Assembly (NCBI GenBank): GCA_009837885.1
Contig: VXSP01000017.1
Coordinates: forward strand, 1 to 63,154
Reading direction: 5' to 3'
Source of the DNA: Holophagales bacterium
GTDB taxonomy: Bacteria; Acidobacteriota; Thermoanaerobaculia; Multivoradales; Multivoraceae
Length of the DNA stretch: 63,154 nucleotides
Both the position numbers and the translations under genes were made by a program. Below the pieces are notes generated by a model. The model did not search any database and had not been told where the DNA came from. It worked only from the letters and a program-made list of their open reading frames with translations. This document shows, in pieces, positions 53,710-62,929 of the stretch (positions are counted from its first letter, which is position 1; every line of letters begins with the position of its first letter).

Positions 53710-54939
53710 ATGGACCGCTGGGACCTGCTGTTGACCGACGCGCGCATCGCGACGATGCATCACGGTGTCGTCGCCTACGGGGCGGTCGAGGACGGCGCGC
53801 TGGCGATCGCCGGAGGGACGATCGCCTGGGTCGGTCCGCGTTCCAGGCTGCCGCCGGGCGAGGCCGCCGAACAACGCTCCCTGGACGGCCGATGGATCAC
53901 TCCCGCGCTCATCGATTGCCACACCCACCTGGTTTTCGGAGGAGACCGGGGGGCGGAGTTCGAGGCGCGTCTCGGCGGTGCGAGTTACGAGGACATCGCC
54001 GATGCGGGCGGCGGCATCATGTCGACTGTCCGCGCGACCCGGGCGGCGACCGATGACGAACTCTACGGCGCCGCGGTCGATCGACTGAGAGCCCTCGCTG
54101 CCGGGGGCGCCGCCACGGTCGAGATCAAGTCCGGCTATGGCCTCGATACCGAGACGGAACTCCGGATGCTGGAGGTAGGCCGACGTCTCGGCCGGCACTC
54201 CGGCCTGACGATCCGGACCACGCTTCTCGCGGCGCACGCGGTGCCGGCCGAGTTCAGGGGCCGGGCGGACGATTACATCGATCTGGTCCTCTCGGACGTG
54301 ATGCCCGCGGCGGTGGAACGAAACCTCGCCGATGCCGTGGACGCCTTCTGCGAGGGGATCGCATTCGACGCCGCCCAGGTCGCCAGGGTCTTCGAGCGGG
54401 CCGTCGATCTCGGCCTGCCGGTCAAGCTGCATGCGGACCAGTTGAGCGACGGCGGCGGCGCCGAGGTGGCCGCCCGGTTCGGAGCGCTGTCGGCGGACCA
54501 TCTCGAGTACACGCCGGCGCACGGCGTGGAGGCGCTGGCCAGGGCCGGGACGGTCGCCGTGCTGCTACCGGGCGCCTGCCTGACTCTCGACGAGACGTGC
54601 CGCCCGCCGGTCGGCGAGTTGCGCCGGCACGGGGTGCCGATCGCGATCGCCACGGACTGCAATCCGGGCACGTCGTCGCTGTGCTCCCTGCCGGAAACCA
54701 TGGCTCTGGCCAGCCGTCTCTTCGGACTGACGCCGGAGGAGTGCCTGGCCGGTGTCACCCGCCACGCCGCGCGGGCGCTGGGACTCGAGGATCGGGGCAC
54801 GCTGGAGGCGGGGAAGCGTGCCGACATCGCGATCTGGGACATCGCCCATCCGCGGGACCTGAGCTACTGGCTGGGCCGGAGCCAGCTCGCCGAACTGCTG
54901 GTTGCCGGAGCCGTGCCGCCGGTCGCCGCGAGTGCCTGA
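53710..54939 (+). CDS. hutI: imidazolonepropionase
   Basis: This 409-residue amidohydrolase opens imidazolonepropionate to formimidoylglutamate, the third step of the pathway. The start at 53710 (MDRWDLLLTDARIATM) is preferred over upstream in-frame codons because those lie in hutF. Metal ligands are seen in DCHTHLVFGG, VKLHADQLSDGGG and AIATDCNPGTSSL. The central VEIKSGYGLDTETELRMLEV segment is a family hallmark. It is the only hut gene here on the plus strand and is followed by a decayed peptidase gene 17 bases on. Confidence 0.95.
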   Translation: MDRWDLLLTDARIATMHHGVVAYGAVEDGALAIAGGTIAWVGPRSRLPPGEAAEQRSLDGRWITPALIDCHTHLVFGGDRGAEFEARLGGASYEDIADAGGGIMSTVRATRAATDDELYGAAVDRLRALAAGGAATVEIKSGYGLDTETELRMLEVGRRLGRHSGLTIRTTLLAAHAVPAEFRGRADDYIDLVLSDVMPAAVERNLADAVDAFCEGIAFDAAQVARVFERAVDLGLPVKLHADQLSDGGGAEVAARFGALSADHLEYTPAHGVEALARAGTVAVLLPGACLTLDETCRPPVGELRRHGVPIAIATDCNPGTSSLCSLPETMALASRLFGLTPEECLAGVTRHAARALGLEDRGTLEAGKRADIAIWDIAHPRDLSYWLGRSQLAELLVAGAVPPVAASA

Positions 54940-54956
54940 AACGGAGGAGGGAGTCG

Positions 54957-55715
54957 ATGAAAGGCCTCGAGACCATTCTCGCTGCCGCTGCTCTGTGGTT
55001 CGGGGCGGTTGCTTCCGTGGCCGTTGCCCAGACGGCGAATCCGCGGAACCTGCCCCCGGCCGAGTACATGGAACTGGCGAGCAGCCTGCTGGAGCAACTG
55101 ATCGAGATCGCCACGACGGACACCGAGCGGGACGACAACACGCGGGCCGCCAGGGTGGCGGCGGACGCCCTCTTTGAGGCCGGCTTCCTGCCCGAGAGCC
55201 CCGACATCCCTCCGTTCGAGTTCCAGGAGCGGGACGGTTACTTCTACGGTCGCGGCACGGCAGACGACAAGGACGAGTGCGCGATCCACGCCGTCAACCT
55301 GATCCGCCTGCGCCGGGAGGGCTTCGTCCCCGAGCGGTCTTCTGTCCTTCTGGTTCAGAGCCAGGAACCCGGGCGGCCACTCCTCGCTGCCGGTGCGCGA
55401 GAACGCGATCTACGATCTGTCGGCGGCGCTGCTGGCCGTGCGCGACTTCGACTTTCCGGTCATGTTGAACGAGGTGACCGAGGAGATGTGGCCCGGTGTT
55501 CCCGTGCTGCCTGTGATGACCACAGGCGCCACGGACGGGGCCTCTATCTCCGCGACGCCGGAATCCCGGTCTATGGCGTCACCGGCATCTTCGGCGACAT
55601 GGACGACGTCCGCGTGCACGGCCGGGACGAGCGGATCCGAATCGACCACTTCCACGAGGGCCCGGAGTTCCTGTACCGGCTGGTCAAGGCGCTGGCCGGG
55701 GGTCGGGTGCGGTAG
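54957..55715 (+). pseudogene. remnant of an exported M20-type dimetal peptidase
   Basis: A strong GGAGGAGGGAG site and a signal peptide (ending VAVAQ) are intact. M20 phrases appear in pieces: LLEQLIEIATTDTERDDNT, then a jump to FEFQERDGYFYGRGTADDK, in the first frame. NPGGHSSLPVRENAIYDLS and MWPGVPVLPVMTTGATDG follow in a second frame (about 55366-55540). Then RGLYLRDAGIPVYGVTGIFG and the C-terminal end FHEGPEFLYRLVKALAGG return to the first frame. The HLDVV-type metal region and the acidic EEGG region are missing. With about 250 codons against a usual 450-500, roughly half the gene is lost by several deletions and two frameshifts. It overlaps the 3' end of the next gene by 32 bases. Confidence 0.85.
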
Positions 55716-58689
55716 CGGCCGGTGCGAGGAGAGGCAACTCGACAGCGGCGCCTCTCAGCATCAGGGCGAAGACCCGGTGGCGTTCGGCGAATGTGGCCGG
55801 GTCCGGCGCTCCAGGAACCGTGGCGCGAAACCCGGTTCGCAGGAGCCGGTCGTCGCCGTGGCGCGTGGCTACATCGGATCGCTCCCGGTTGGCGCCCGTG
55901 CTGGCCAGGAACTGCCCGTCGCGGTAGATGACGATCTGGCGCGGACGTTCGCGGCGTTCGAGGTCGGCGGCCCAGCCTTCGATGACAGTGGCACCGCCCC
56001 TGCTGGCAACCAGATCGAGTGAGCCGTCGAAGCCGTCGCCGGGTGCTTGTACTGGGAGTCGCCTGCCGTCGCTGATCGGCATCGTCTCCGGGCCGCGCCT
56101 TCGGCGTTCGAGTGGCTTGTAGGTGAAGCGGAGGCGTGTGGCCTTGCCTCGGCGTGAGATGGCGTAGGCGACGACGCCTTCGCGGTGCAAGGCTTCGGCG
56201 AGGGTCTCACCCGCGCCGAAACGCTGGCGTTCGGAGACGCCTGGCGGCGGCCGGAGCAGGAAGCCGCTTTGCAGGTGCTGGTCGCCGTGGTGTTCCGCTA
56301 CGTCTGGTCGTTCCAGAACCACGTCGCTCTTTCCGAACGGGCGTCCAGCCAGAAAAGCGACGACTTCCAAGACGCCGCCCGGCTCGCTGCGGTCGACTGC
56401 CCAGCCCTGGAGTTGAGACCAAACCTCGAAACCGCCGTCCAGGTTCCCGAACAGGCCTTCCGGATCGGGACGCACGATCCGGAACCGGTCGCGGGTAGCG
56501 TCGAGAGCGCTTCTGGAGCGTCGGACCAGCGCGTCGTTGCGGCCTCGGTCGTCACGGGAGATCGCGTAGACCGGGTGCCGCGCCCGGCGGACATGCTCCA
56601 GTTCGATGCCACCGCCATCGTCGCCGACCAGGAACACATCTAGCTGATTGAGCCCTGCCCGGAGCCCGGCTTCCGGCAGGACCGCAGCGATGCGGATGCT
56701 CCCGTCCGGGCCGACGTGGGGCTTGACGGTGGCGGCGATCACGCCGTTCAGCGCGACCGCTACGTCCCGGTCACCCGGGGGGCGCCTCTGGTCCAGGAAA
56801 CCCTCGACCAGGGCGGGGACGACTGGCTGGTCGGGGACGGCGTGGTCCCAGACCCACGCGTTGTCGACCTCGATGGCGGACTCGCCCTCACGGACGGTGA
56901 GATCAGCAGCGGCGCGGCCGTGGAGTTGCGGCCGGACCCCGATCGTCATGGGGTCATTCGATTCACCCAGGAGAGCCGTCAGTTCGGCGACCCGACCTTG
57001 CCGCCACGACCCGCGGTCGGCGGCGATCTCGACGTCGCCGGCGTACTTGCCAGCGATTGCCAGTTGTTGCGGCTCGCCTTCCGGAAGCAGCGCTGCGTTT
57101 GGGTCAGCGCCCGCCAGTTCGAGGATTCGTCGGGCCAGTCCGACCAACGACACGGGCGCATCGTGGACTGCAGGTTGCTGCTGGAATGGCGCCTTGATCA
57201 CCAGTGGGACACTCGCGAGGTCGAGCGGCTGCCCTCCCTCGAGCTCCGTGAGTTCCAGCAGCCGGCGGGATCTGCCCGGTCGGAAGGCGACGCCATGGTC
57301 GGCGGTGATCGCGATCAGGCTTCGATCAAAGAGGCCGGTGGCTTCCAGATGCGCCACGAGTTCGCCGATCAGGCGGTCCACGAACTCGACCTGCAACAGG
57401 TAGCGCTTGCGGTGGTGCAGGACGGGCCAGGGACTCTCGCTCCAGACCTCCCGTTCGAGTCCGTGGACACCGCCCCAGGGCGTCTCGTAGCGGCGACCGG
57501 AGGGCAGGTACTCCCAGGGCACATGGGGCAGCATCGAATGGAGGAAGTAGAAGCCCGGTCGTTCCTTCGGAGCGCCGATCGCCTGAACGAAGCGCCGGAA
57601 CTCGGCCGCCCGGTCGGTTCGGCTCAGGTGGAACAGGGCGCGCGGAACCGGCTGGTCGGTCGGCGGCGCCTCGGCCGTCCGCGGCGCGTCGCGGCCGAAG
57701 CCGCTCCAGGTCTGCGTCACCTCCGGCAACCGGTCGCTCCAGGGCGACGGCAGGGTGAGTCTGAGCCAGACGAGCGTAAGGTCGGAAACCAGGAGGCTGA
57801 CGCGCTCGCGGGTTGGCGGCCGCGACTCTGCGAGCAAGTTGAGTTGCGGCGGGCACAGCGAGGTGATCGGCTCGGCAACGTAGAGGTCGTGGCTTGCTGC
57901 GAGCAGGGTGAACAGGTTGACCGGGTGCTCGGCGGCCGTCGGGAGTTGCCCCTGGCGGGCAGCGGAACCGGTCAGCATCGCCGGGACGGCGAGTTCGGAG
58001 ACGTCCGCGGCCGCCGTTGCGTTGGGGTACCAGGTGGCGCGGTCGGCGAGTGCTGCCAGATTGGGGAGGCGCTCTCGGTCGATCGAGCCTGTGCGGTCCA
58101 GAATCGAGGTCAGGGACCATTCGTCGAAGATAACGAGGACGATGGGTGCGCGGGCGCCGGTGTCGGTCTCGTCCACGGCGACATCGCGGCTCGCGAAGGC
58201 GGCGCTCTGCCGGACGCGGGGGTCGATCATCAGCAGGGCAGGGACGATGACCACTGCGGCGGACAGAAGCAGGCCGAAGGAGCGAACACCCTGGAAGCGG
58301 AGGTAGGCCCAGGCGGCGGCCGCGCCCGCGATGGCCGCGGCGGGAACGGTTGCGACCGCGGGCAGGTTGTGGAGCGCCTGAAGGCCGACGATCGCGGTCA
58401 GGAGGCCGGTCGCGGCTGCCGCGGCCGGTCTGGTCCAGGGAGGCCGTAGGACCCGCGCCAGGAGGGTCGGTGCGCCGAGCACCAGCGTCGGAACGACCGC
58501 CAATAGAACGACGAGCATCAGCAGGTCGACGAGGGAAAGATCCCGGATGGCGAAGAACTCCGGCGCCCGCCGCAGCAGGTCGTAGAGCGGTTGGGCGAAA
58601 GCGAGGCTCGAAAGCCCCGCGATCGTCGCAAGGCCTGTTGCAAGAGGCCGCTTTGGGTCGCGCCGGTCTGGCCGCTGGCGCTCGGACAT
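55684..58689 (-). CDS. large membrane-anchored sulfatase/alkaline-phosphatase-superfamily protein
   Basis: I take the ATG at 58689 (MSERQRPDRR), giving 1001 residues; the TTG six bases before is weaker. About four to five membrane helices occupy residues 15-165. The sulfatase-like domain follows, with VLVIFDEWSLTSIL near 188, WYPNATAAADVSELAVPAML around the nucleophile position and AITADHGVAFRPGRS. The last 410 residues hold two copies of a beta module with the pattern GWAVDRSEP..., RPDVA...GD..LQSGF, at about 745-840 and 905-990. Such proteins often accompany NoeA-like methyltransferases and act on surface glycans or transfer phospho-groups. The exact reaction is unknown. Confidence 0.82.
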   Translation of the reverse strand: MSERQRPDRRDPKRPLATGLATIAGLSSLAFAQPLYDLLRRAPEFFAIRDLSLVDLLMLVVLLAVVPTLVLGAPTLLARVLRPPWTRPAAAAATGLLTAIVGLQALHNLPAVATVPAAAIAGAAAAWAYLRFQGVRSFGLLLSAAVVIVPALLMIDPRVRQSAAFASRDVAVDETDTGARAPIVLVIFDEWSLTSILDRTGSIDRERLPNLAALADRATWYPNATAAADVSELAVPAMLTGSAARQGQLPTAAEHPVNLFTLLAASHDLYVAEPITSLCPPQLNLLAESRPPTRERVSLLVSDLTLVWLRLTLPSPWSDRLPEVTQTWSGFGRDAPRTAEAPPTDQPVPRALFHLSRTDRAAEFRRFVQAIGAPKERPGFYFLHSMLPHVPWEYLPSGRRYETPWGGVHGLEREVWSESPWPVLHHRKRYLLQVEFVDRLIGELVAHLEATGLFDRSLIAITADHGVAFRPGRSRRLLELTELEGGQPLDLASVPLVIKAPFQQQPAVHDAPVSLVGLARRILELAGADPNAALLPEGEPQQLAIAGKYAGDVEIAADRGSWRQGRVAELTALLGESNDPMTIGVRPQLHGRAAADLTVREGESAIEVDNAWVWDHAVPDQPVVPALVEGFLDQRRPPGDRDVAVALNGVIAATVKPHVGPDGSIRIAAVLPEAGLRAGLNQLDVFLVGDDGGGIELEHVRRARHPVYAISRDDRGRNDALVRRSRSALDATRDRFRIVRPDPEGLFGNLDGGFEVWSQLQGWAVDRSEPGGVLEVVAFLAGRPFGKSDVVLERPDVAEHHGDQHLQSGFLLRPPPGVSERQRFGAGETLAEALHREGVVAYAISRRGKATRLRFTYKPLERRRRGPETMPISDGRRLPVQAPGDGFDGSLDLVASRGGATVIEGWAADLERRERPRQIVIYRDGQFLASTGANRERSDVATRHGDDRLLRTGFRATVPGAPDPATFAERHRVFALMLRGAAVELPLLAPAATAPDPRPAP

Positions 58690-58729
58690 GGGCAATCATG
58701 CTACTTGGGTGCTGTAGCCTGCCACCGTC

Positions 58730-59962
58730 ATGGGGGTTGACGCGCATCGCGGCACGACCCACCCGGTCGACATCGGTGGGGTGGTCGTTGGCGGAGGCGC
58801 GCCGGTGGTCGTCCAGTCGATGACCAGCACCGACACCGCGGACATCGAGGCGACGACTGCCCAGGCGCTGGCGCTCGCTGAGGCCGGATCTGAGCTGGTG
58901 CGGGTCACGGTGAACGTCGATGCGGCGGCGGTCGCCGTGCCCGAGATCCGTGCCCGGCTCGACGCCGAGGGTTGCGAAGCGCCCCTGGTCGGCGACTTTC
59001 ACTACAACGGCCACGTCCTCCTGGAGCGGCATCCGGCTTGCGCGAGGGCTCTCGCGAAGCTGCGGATCAACCCCGGCAACGTCGGCCGCGGCGGCCGGCG
59101 CGATCCCCAGTTCGCCGCGATCTGCGACGTGGCGCGGAGGCTCGGCAAGCCGGTTCGGATCGGCGTCAACGGCGGGTCGCTGGATCAGGACCTGCTGGTG
59201 GCGAAGATGGAGGAGAACACGGATCGCGACCTCGGCAAGACGTCGGAGGAGATCGTCGGCGAGTGCATGGTGCTGTCGGCGCTCCGTTCCACCGAGCTGG
59301 CGCTCGACTGTGGCCTGACGGAGGAGCAGATCGTCATCTCGTGCAAGACGTCCTCGCCCAGAGACCTGATCGAGGTCTACCGGAACCTCGCGGGCCGCAC
59401 GCGGCAGCCGCTTCACCTCGGCCTGACCGAAGCCGGGATGGGGCTCAAGGGGCTGATCTGGTCGTCGTCGGCGATGTCGGTCCTGCTGGCCGAAGGTATC
59501 GGCGACACGATTCGAACGTCCCTGACCCCGCGGCCCGGCGGCGACCGCCGCGAGGAGGTCCACGCCTGCCGCGAACTGCTCCAGGCGCTGGGGCTCCGCG
59601 CCTTCGCGCCGAGCGTTACCGCCTGCCCGGGTTGCGGCCGCACAACGAGCACGACCTTCCAGGAACTCGCCCTACAGGTCGAGGACTTCATCGAGGCGAA
59701 TATGCCGGAGTGGCGCCGCCGCTACGACGGCGTCGAGGAACTGAAGCTCGCCGTCATGGGCTGCGTCGTCAACGGTCCGGGCGAGTCGAAGGCCGCCGAC
59801 ATCGGCATCTCGCTGCCGGGCACCGGCGAGGCGCCGACCTGCCCGGTCTACGTCGACGGTCGGCAGTTCACGACCTTGCGGGGCACGGCCGCGGAACTGT
59901 CCGAGCAGTTCACCCGGATCGTCGGGGAGTACGTGGAGAGCCGGTATCCGGCCAAGCCGTAG
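58730..59962 (+). CDS. ispG: 4-hydroxy-3-methylbut-2-enyl-diphosphate synthase
   Basis: This 410-residue iron-sulfur enzyme makes the penultimate intermediate of the non-mevalonate isoprenoid pathway. The TIM-barrel half contains VQSMTSTDTADIEATTAQAL, KLRINPGNVG and RIGVNGGSL. The C-terminal half carries three Cys ligands of the [4Fe-4S] cluster, two in TACPGCGRT (about 299, 302) and one in MGCVVNGPGES (about 345). The length and motifs fit the usual bacterial short form. It is divergent from the large sulfatase-like gene and convergent with the next sulfatase. Confidence 0.96.
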   Translation: MGVDAHRGTTHPVDIGGVVVGGGAPVVVQSMTSTDTADIEATTAQALALAEAGSELVRVTVNVDAAAVAVPEIRARLDAEGCEAPLVGDFHYNGHVLLERHPACARALAKLRINPGNVGRGGRRDPQFAAICDVARRLGKPVRIGVNGGSLDQDLLVAKMEENTDRDLGKTSEEIVGECMVLSALRSTELALDCGLTEEQIVISCKTSSPRDLIEVYRNLAGRTRQPLHLGLTEAGMGLKGLIWSSSAMSVLLAEGIGDTIRTSLTPRPGGDRREEVHACRELLQALGLRAFAPSVTACPGCGRTTSTTFQELALQVEDFIEANMPEWRRRYDGVEELKLAVMGCVVNGPGESKAADIGISLPGTGEAPTCPVYVDGRQFTTLRGTAAELSEQFTRIVGEYVESRYPAKP

Positions 59963-59980
59963 ACGCTTCTTCTCTACGGC
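59956..59980. terminator. short hairpin between convergent ispG and sulfatase genes
   Basis: GCCGTAGA (59956-59963) and its reverse complement TCTACGGC (59973-59980) frame a nine-base loop. Both stop codons lie inside the structure. It might serve as a bidirectional terminator, but the stem is short and there is no T-run, so this is a weak call. Confidence 0.35.
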
Positions 59981-61479
59981 AGATCGCGGAACTCGGGGCT
60001 TCGAAGCCAGTCCCTGGCGAAGCGCTCGGTGATCTCGTTCATCGCGGCCTGGGACCTGGGGTACTGGCCTTTGTCGCCGGTGTCGTCGATCCAGCCCGCC
60101 AGCGCTTCGCGCATCTCGCTCAGCACGCCGGCATAGGCGGGATCTCCGGCCAGGTTGACCACTTCGTCCGGATCGTTCGCGAGATCGTAGAGCTCTTCGG
60201 CCACCCGTCGTCCGTAGGGCGCGGCCTGGGCTGGCGTCAGCTTGCCTTCCCCGGCCAGTCGCCGGATCGTCAAGAAGCTGCTGTCATCCGGATCGCCCGC
60301 GAGGTCGATCATCTCCCGGTGGCCCCAGTTGATGAGTTGTCGGTCCAGCATGAAGTTCCTGATGTAGTGGAAACGCGGTCCCACTACGGATCGGACCCGG
60401 TCGATGACGTTCGACATGCGGTCGGCCGAGGTGAACACGTAGTCACGGCGGTAGTCCGGACCGAAGATGTCCTTCGCGTCCATGAACTCCGGCACGTCGA
60501 GGCCGGCGAGCGCCAGCGACGTGGCCGCGATGTCCATCAGGCTGACGAGATCGGTCCGCCGTGTGCCGGGCTTCACGATGTCCGGAAGTCCCGGCGCGAC
60601 GACGATCAGCGGAATCCTCAGGCCTTCGTCGTAGGAGAACTCCTTGCTTCGGGGCAGATCCGACCCGTGGTCGGAGAAGAGCACGAGCACCGTGCTTTCC
60701 CAGAGTCCGTCGGCCTTCAGTTGCGCCACCAGCTCGCCTACCTGGTGGTCGGTGCGCAGGATCGAGTTGTAGTGGTCGGCGATGTGCCGGCGCATCTGGG
60801 GGATGTCGGGATACTGCGCCGGCACCGGCACATCCGCCGGATCCACTGGCCCGAGACCGAGCGCCTTCAACTCCTCGGCGATGGTTGCGGCGGCCTTGCC
60901 GCCGGCCACCTTCGTCTGCCCGAAGAACGGCCTGCCTTCGGGCACGTCGCGCCAGTGTCCGCCACCCGGCGGGCCCTTCCAGGACGGGATGTTCGACGGC
61001 TCGGGGCCGATCGTGTAGAGCTTCGCGCGGTCGTAGGTGAAGTTGAAGTCGTCCTTGCTGGCGTTGTAGGTCTCGTAGCCCGCGGCCCGGAACAGTTCAG
61101 GCACGGTCACGACCCCTTCCGGCAGAAAGATCCGGTAGCCGGGAACCCGCCCCGAGCGATGGTCGTGCGCCCCGATCCGAATGGCGTAGCTACCGGTGAT
61201 CAGCGAGGAACGGGTCGGGCTGCACACCGGCGTCGGCGCGTACGCCCGCTCGAAGAGCACGCCCTGCCGCGCCAGCGCGTCGATGTTGGGCGTCTGGACG
61301 AGGTCGTGCCCGTAGCTCGAGTACCAGGGCGACTGGTCGTCGATGTCGATCCAGAGGACGTTGGGTCGGGCAGTGTGTTGTTGCGCCGCCGCGGTTCCCG
61401 CGAACAACGCACACAGGACGAGGAAGATCCCGCAGGGGCGAGCCTTTCCCGTGCCCGTCCCTGGACGACCGCGACTCAC
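59974..61479 (-). CDS. exported type I sulfatase (formylglycine-dependent)
   Basis: This protein starts at a GTG (61479) that overlaps the preceding HD-domain gene as GTGA, giving 501 residues with a signal peptide ending TAAAQ. The sulfatase signature C86-S-P-T-R90 (TPVCSPTRSSLITG) marks conversion of Cys86 to formylglycine by a maturase. No maturase gene is in this window. Metal ligands are found in NVLWIDIDDQSPW and VLFSDHGSDLPRSKE. The substrate, perhaps a sulfated polysaccharide, is not predictable. The family is common in bacteria that degrade marine or host glycans. Confidence 0.9.
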   Translation of the reverse strand: MSRGRPGTGTGKARPCGIFLVLCALFAGTAAAQQHTARPNVLWIDIDDQSPWYSSYGHDLVQTPNIDALARQGVLFERAYAPTPVCSPTRSSLITGSYAIRIGAHDHRSGRVPGYRIFLPEGVVTVPELFRAAGYETYNASKDDFNFTYDRAKLYTIGPEPSNIPSWKGPPGGGHWRDVPEGRPFFGQTKVAGGKAAATIAEELKALGLGPVDPADVPVPAQYPDIPQMRRHIADHYNSILRTDHQVGELVAQLKADGLWESTVLVLFSDHGSDLPRSKEFSYDEGLRIPLIVVAPGLPDIVKPGTRRTDLVSLMDIAATSLALAGLDVPEFMDAKDIFGPDYRRDYVFTSADRMSNVIDRVRSVVGPRFHYIRNFMLDRQLINWGHREMIDLAGDPDDSSFLTIRRLAGEGKLTPAQAAPYGRRVAEELYDLANDPDEVVNLAGDPAYAGVLSEMREALAGWIDDTGDKGQYPRSQAAMNEITERFARDWLRSPEFRDLP

Positions 61480-62069
61480 GTCGCCAGGCGGCCGTCGAGC
61501 TCCAGCTCGGCCGCGATGCCCTGCATCGCGACAAGGACGTTGCCGGCGTGCTGCCAGAGTTCGAGTTCGCCGTCGAAGCACTCGCGGCTGAAGTCGGCGG
61601 TGACCTCCTCGACGTGCTCGCGGTCGACGCCGGCGGCGAAGGCCCGCTGCTTCCAGCGCTTGCGGACCGACTTGAGCGGCACGTCGCGCACGTCCTTGCT
61701 CGGGCGGATGAGCGCGGCGGCGCTGATCAGGCCGGTGATCTCGTCGCAGGCGAGCAGCGCATAGTCGCGCGCAGTCTCCCGCTCGACGCCGGTCCCCTCC
61801 GTGTTGTGGGAGAGGATCGTGCGGATGACGTCCTCGTCGAGACCGCGTTCGCGCAGTATGGCGGCGCCGTCAGCCGGGTGCTGCTCGAGCGTCGGGTGGA
61901 TCTCCCAGTCGAAGTCGTGAAGCAGTCCGGCGAGGCCCCAGGACTCCGGGTCGCCGTCGAGCCGTTCGGCGTACCAGCGCATGGCCGCCTCGACCGCCAG
62001 CATGTGTTTCCTCAGGCCTGGCGCCTTCACGAACTCCTGTACCGTCTGCCAGGCCGCTTCTCGGTCCAT
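61476..62069 (-). CDS. HD-domain phosphohydrolase-like protein
   Basis: This 197-residue protein starts at 62069 with GGGAGAG a few bases upstream. The HD motif is His51-Asp52 in LLHDFDWE. Other probable metal-binding residues are His22 (RKHML), His64, His88 in SHNTEG and Asp109 in LLACDEITG. It likely hydrolyses a nucleotide or phosphorylated metabolite. Short HD proteins of this type with LLHDFDWE are conserved but of unknown substrate. The sulfatase start overlaps its stop. Confidence 0.85.
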   Translation of the reverse strand: MDREAAWQTVQEFVKAPGLRKHMLAVEAAMRWYAERLDGDPESWGLAGLLHDFDWEIHPTLEQHPADGAAILRERGLDEDVIRTILSHNTEGTGVERETARDYALLACDEITGLISAAALIRPSKDVRDVPLKSVRKRWKQRAFAAGVDREHVEEVTADFSRECFDGELELWQHAGNVLVAMQGIAAELELDGRLAT

Positions 62070-62159
62070 CGTGCTCTCCCTTGCTGCGACGTTCGCCGGT
62101 CGCGGCGAATGATAGCGACGGTTCCGGCGTGCGGTTCGGGGGCGGTTCAGAGTAGAGAC

Positions 62160-62188
62160 TTGTCTGGTCTCGGGCAAGAGACTATATT
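62160..62188 (+). promoter_or_regulatory. probable sigma-70-type promoter for the toxin-antitoxin module
   Basis: TTGTCT (62160-62165) and TATATT (62183-62188) are separated by 17 bases. The first transcribed base would fall near the ATG at 62196, so the transcript may have no leader. Within it are a 5-bp inverted repeat GTCTC/GAGAC (62167-62171 and 62178-62182) and a direct AGAGACT repeat (62154-62160 and 62177-62183). Both are possible binding sites for autoregulation by the antitoxin. Confidence 0.55.
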
Positions 62189-62195
62189 GGTCGTC

Positions 62196-62477
62196 ATGGC
62201 GACGGTTTCGGTTTCCGAGTTGAAGGCAGGTCTCTCTCACTACCTGCGCGAGGTTCGCCGGGGCGGTGAGGTTCAGGTGCTGGATCGCGGGAAGCCCGTG
62301 GCCAGGCTGGTGGCGCCGGACGTGAAGGACGACGACGATCTGCGCGCGCGCCTCGTCGCCGCCGGCGTGATTCGTCCAGGCAAGGGGGGCATGGCCCGGC
62401 TTCTCGAGAAGCCGCCGCTTGCGCTGAACCTGAATCTGTCCGAAGCGCTGGCCGAGGACCGGGACGACCGCTTCTGA
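62196..62477 (+). CDS. Phd/YefM-type antitoxin
   Basis: This 93-residue protein has the Phd/YefM N-terminal DNA-binding fold: ATVSVSELKAGLSHYLREV, then GEVQVLDRGKPVARLV. A flexible, acidic C-terminal tail follows and should bind and neutralise the toxin. The start at 62196 is set by the upstream promoter elements and by the conserved N-terminus. The toxin gene follows after 12 bases. Confidence 0.86.
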   Translation: MATVSVSELKAGLSHYLREVRRGGEVQVLDRGKPVARLVAPDVKDDDDLRARLVAAGVIRPGKGGMARLLEKPPLALNLNLSEALAEDRDDRF

Positions 62478-62489
62478 GTCCAGGGTCGC

Positions 62490-62912
62490 GTGAGGTACTG
62501 GGATGCGTCCGCCCTGGTTCCCCTGTTCGTTGACGAACCGGAGAGCGAGCGGGTGCGCGAGTGGTTCGCCGAGGACGATGGTGTCGTCACATGGGTGTGG
62601 ACGCGCGCCGAGATCGTCAGCGCGCTTGAGCGGCGCTGTCGTGAAGTGACGTTGTCGCGGCCGGAACGTCGAGAGTTGTTCGACTTCTTCCATGCTCTTG
62701 CCGCCGGTTGGGATGAAGTAACGGACGTGCTCGCGGTGCGATCCCGGGCCGAGCTCCTGTTGGCCCGTCATTCGCTCCGTGCCGCCGACGCCGGCCAGCT
62801 CGGGGCGGCCCTGCTCATCCAGGACCAGTTCGGCGGCGCGCTTCCGTTCGTATGCCTCGACGAACGTCTTTCGGCTGCGGCGGAACTGGAAGGTCTCCGG
62901 GCCATTCCCTAG
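62490..62912 (+). CDS. vapC: PIN-domain ribonuclease toxin
   Basis: This 140-residue protein starts at a GTG. The PIN-domain acidic residues are all present: Asp5 in RYWDASALVPLFV, Glu41 in TRAEIVSAL, Asp100 in LRAADAGQLGAA and Asp124 in FVCLDERL. It should be an RNase held in check by the Phd-like antitoxin upstream. Pairing of a Phd-fold antitoxin with a PIN toxin is common. Confidence 0.86.
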   Translation: MRYWDASALVPLFVDEPESERVREWFAEDDGVVTWVWTRAEIVSALERRCREVTLSRPERRELFDFFHALAAGWDEVTDVLAVRSRAELLLARHSLRAADAGQLGAALLIQDQFGGALPFVCLDERLSAAAELEGLRAIP

Positions 62913-62929
62913 GTAAGGTCGCATTCACG

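Noticed and set aside
54957..55715. An intact gene of about 250 codons
   Set aside because: Family blocks occur in two frames and key metal-binding regions are missing.
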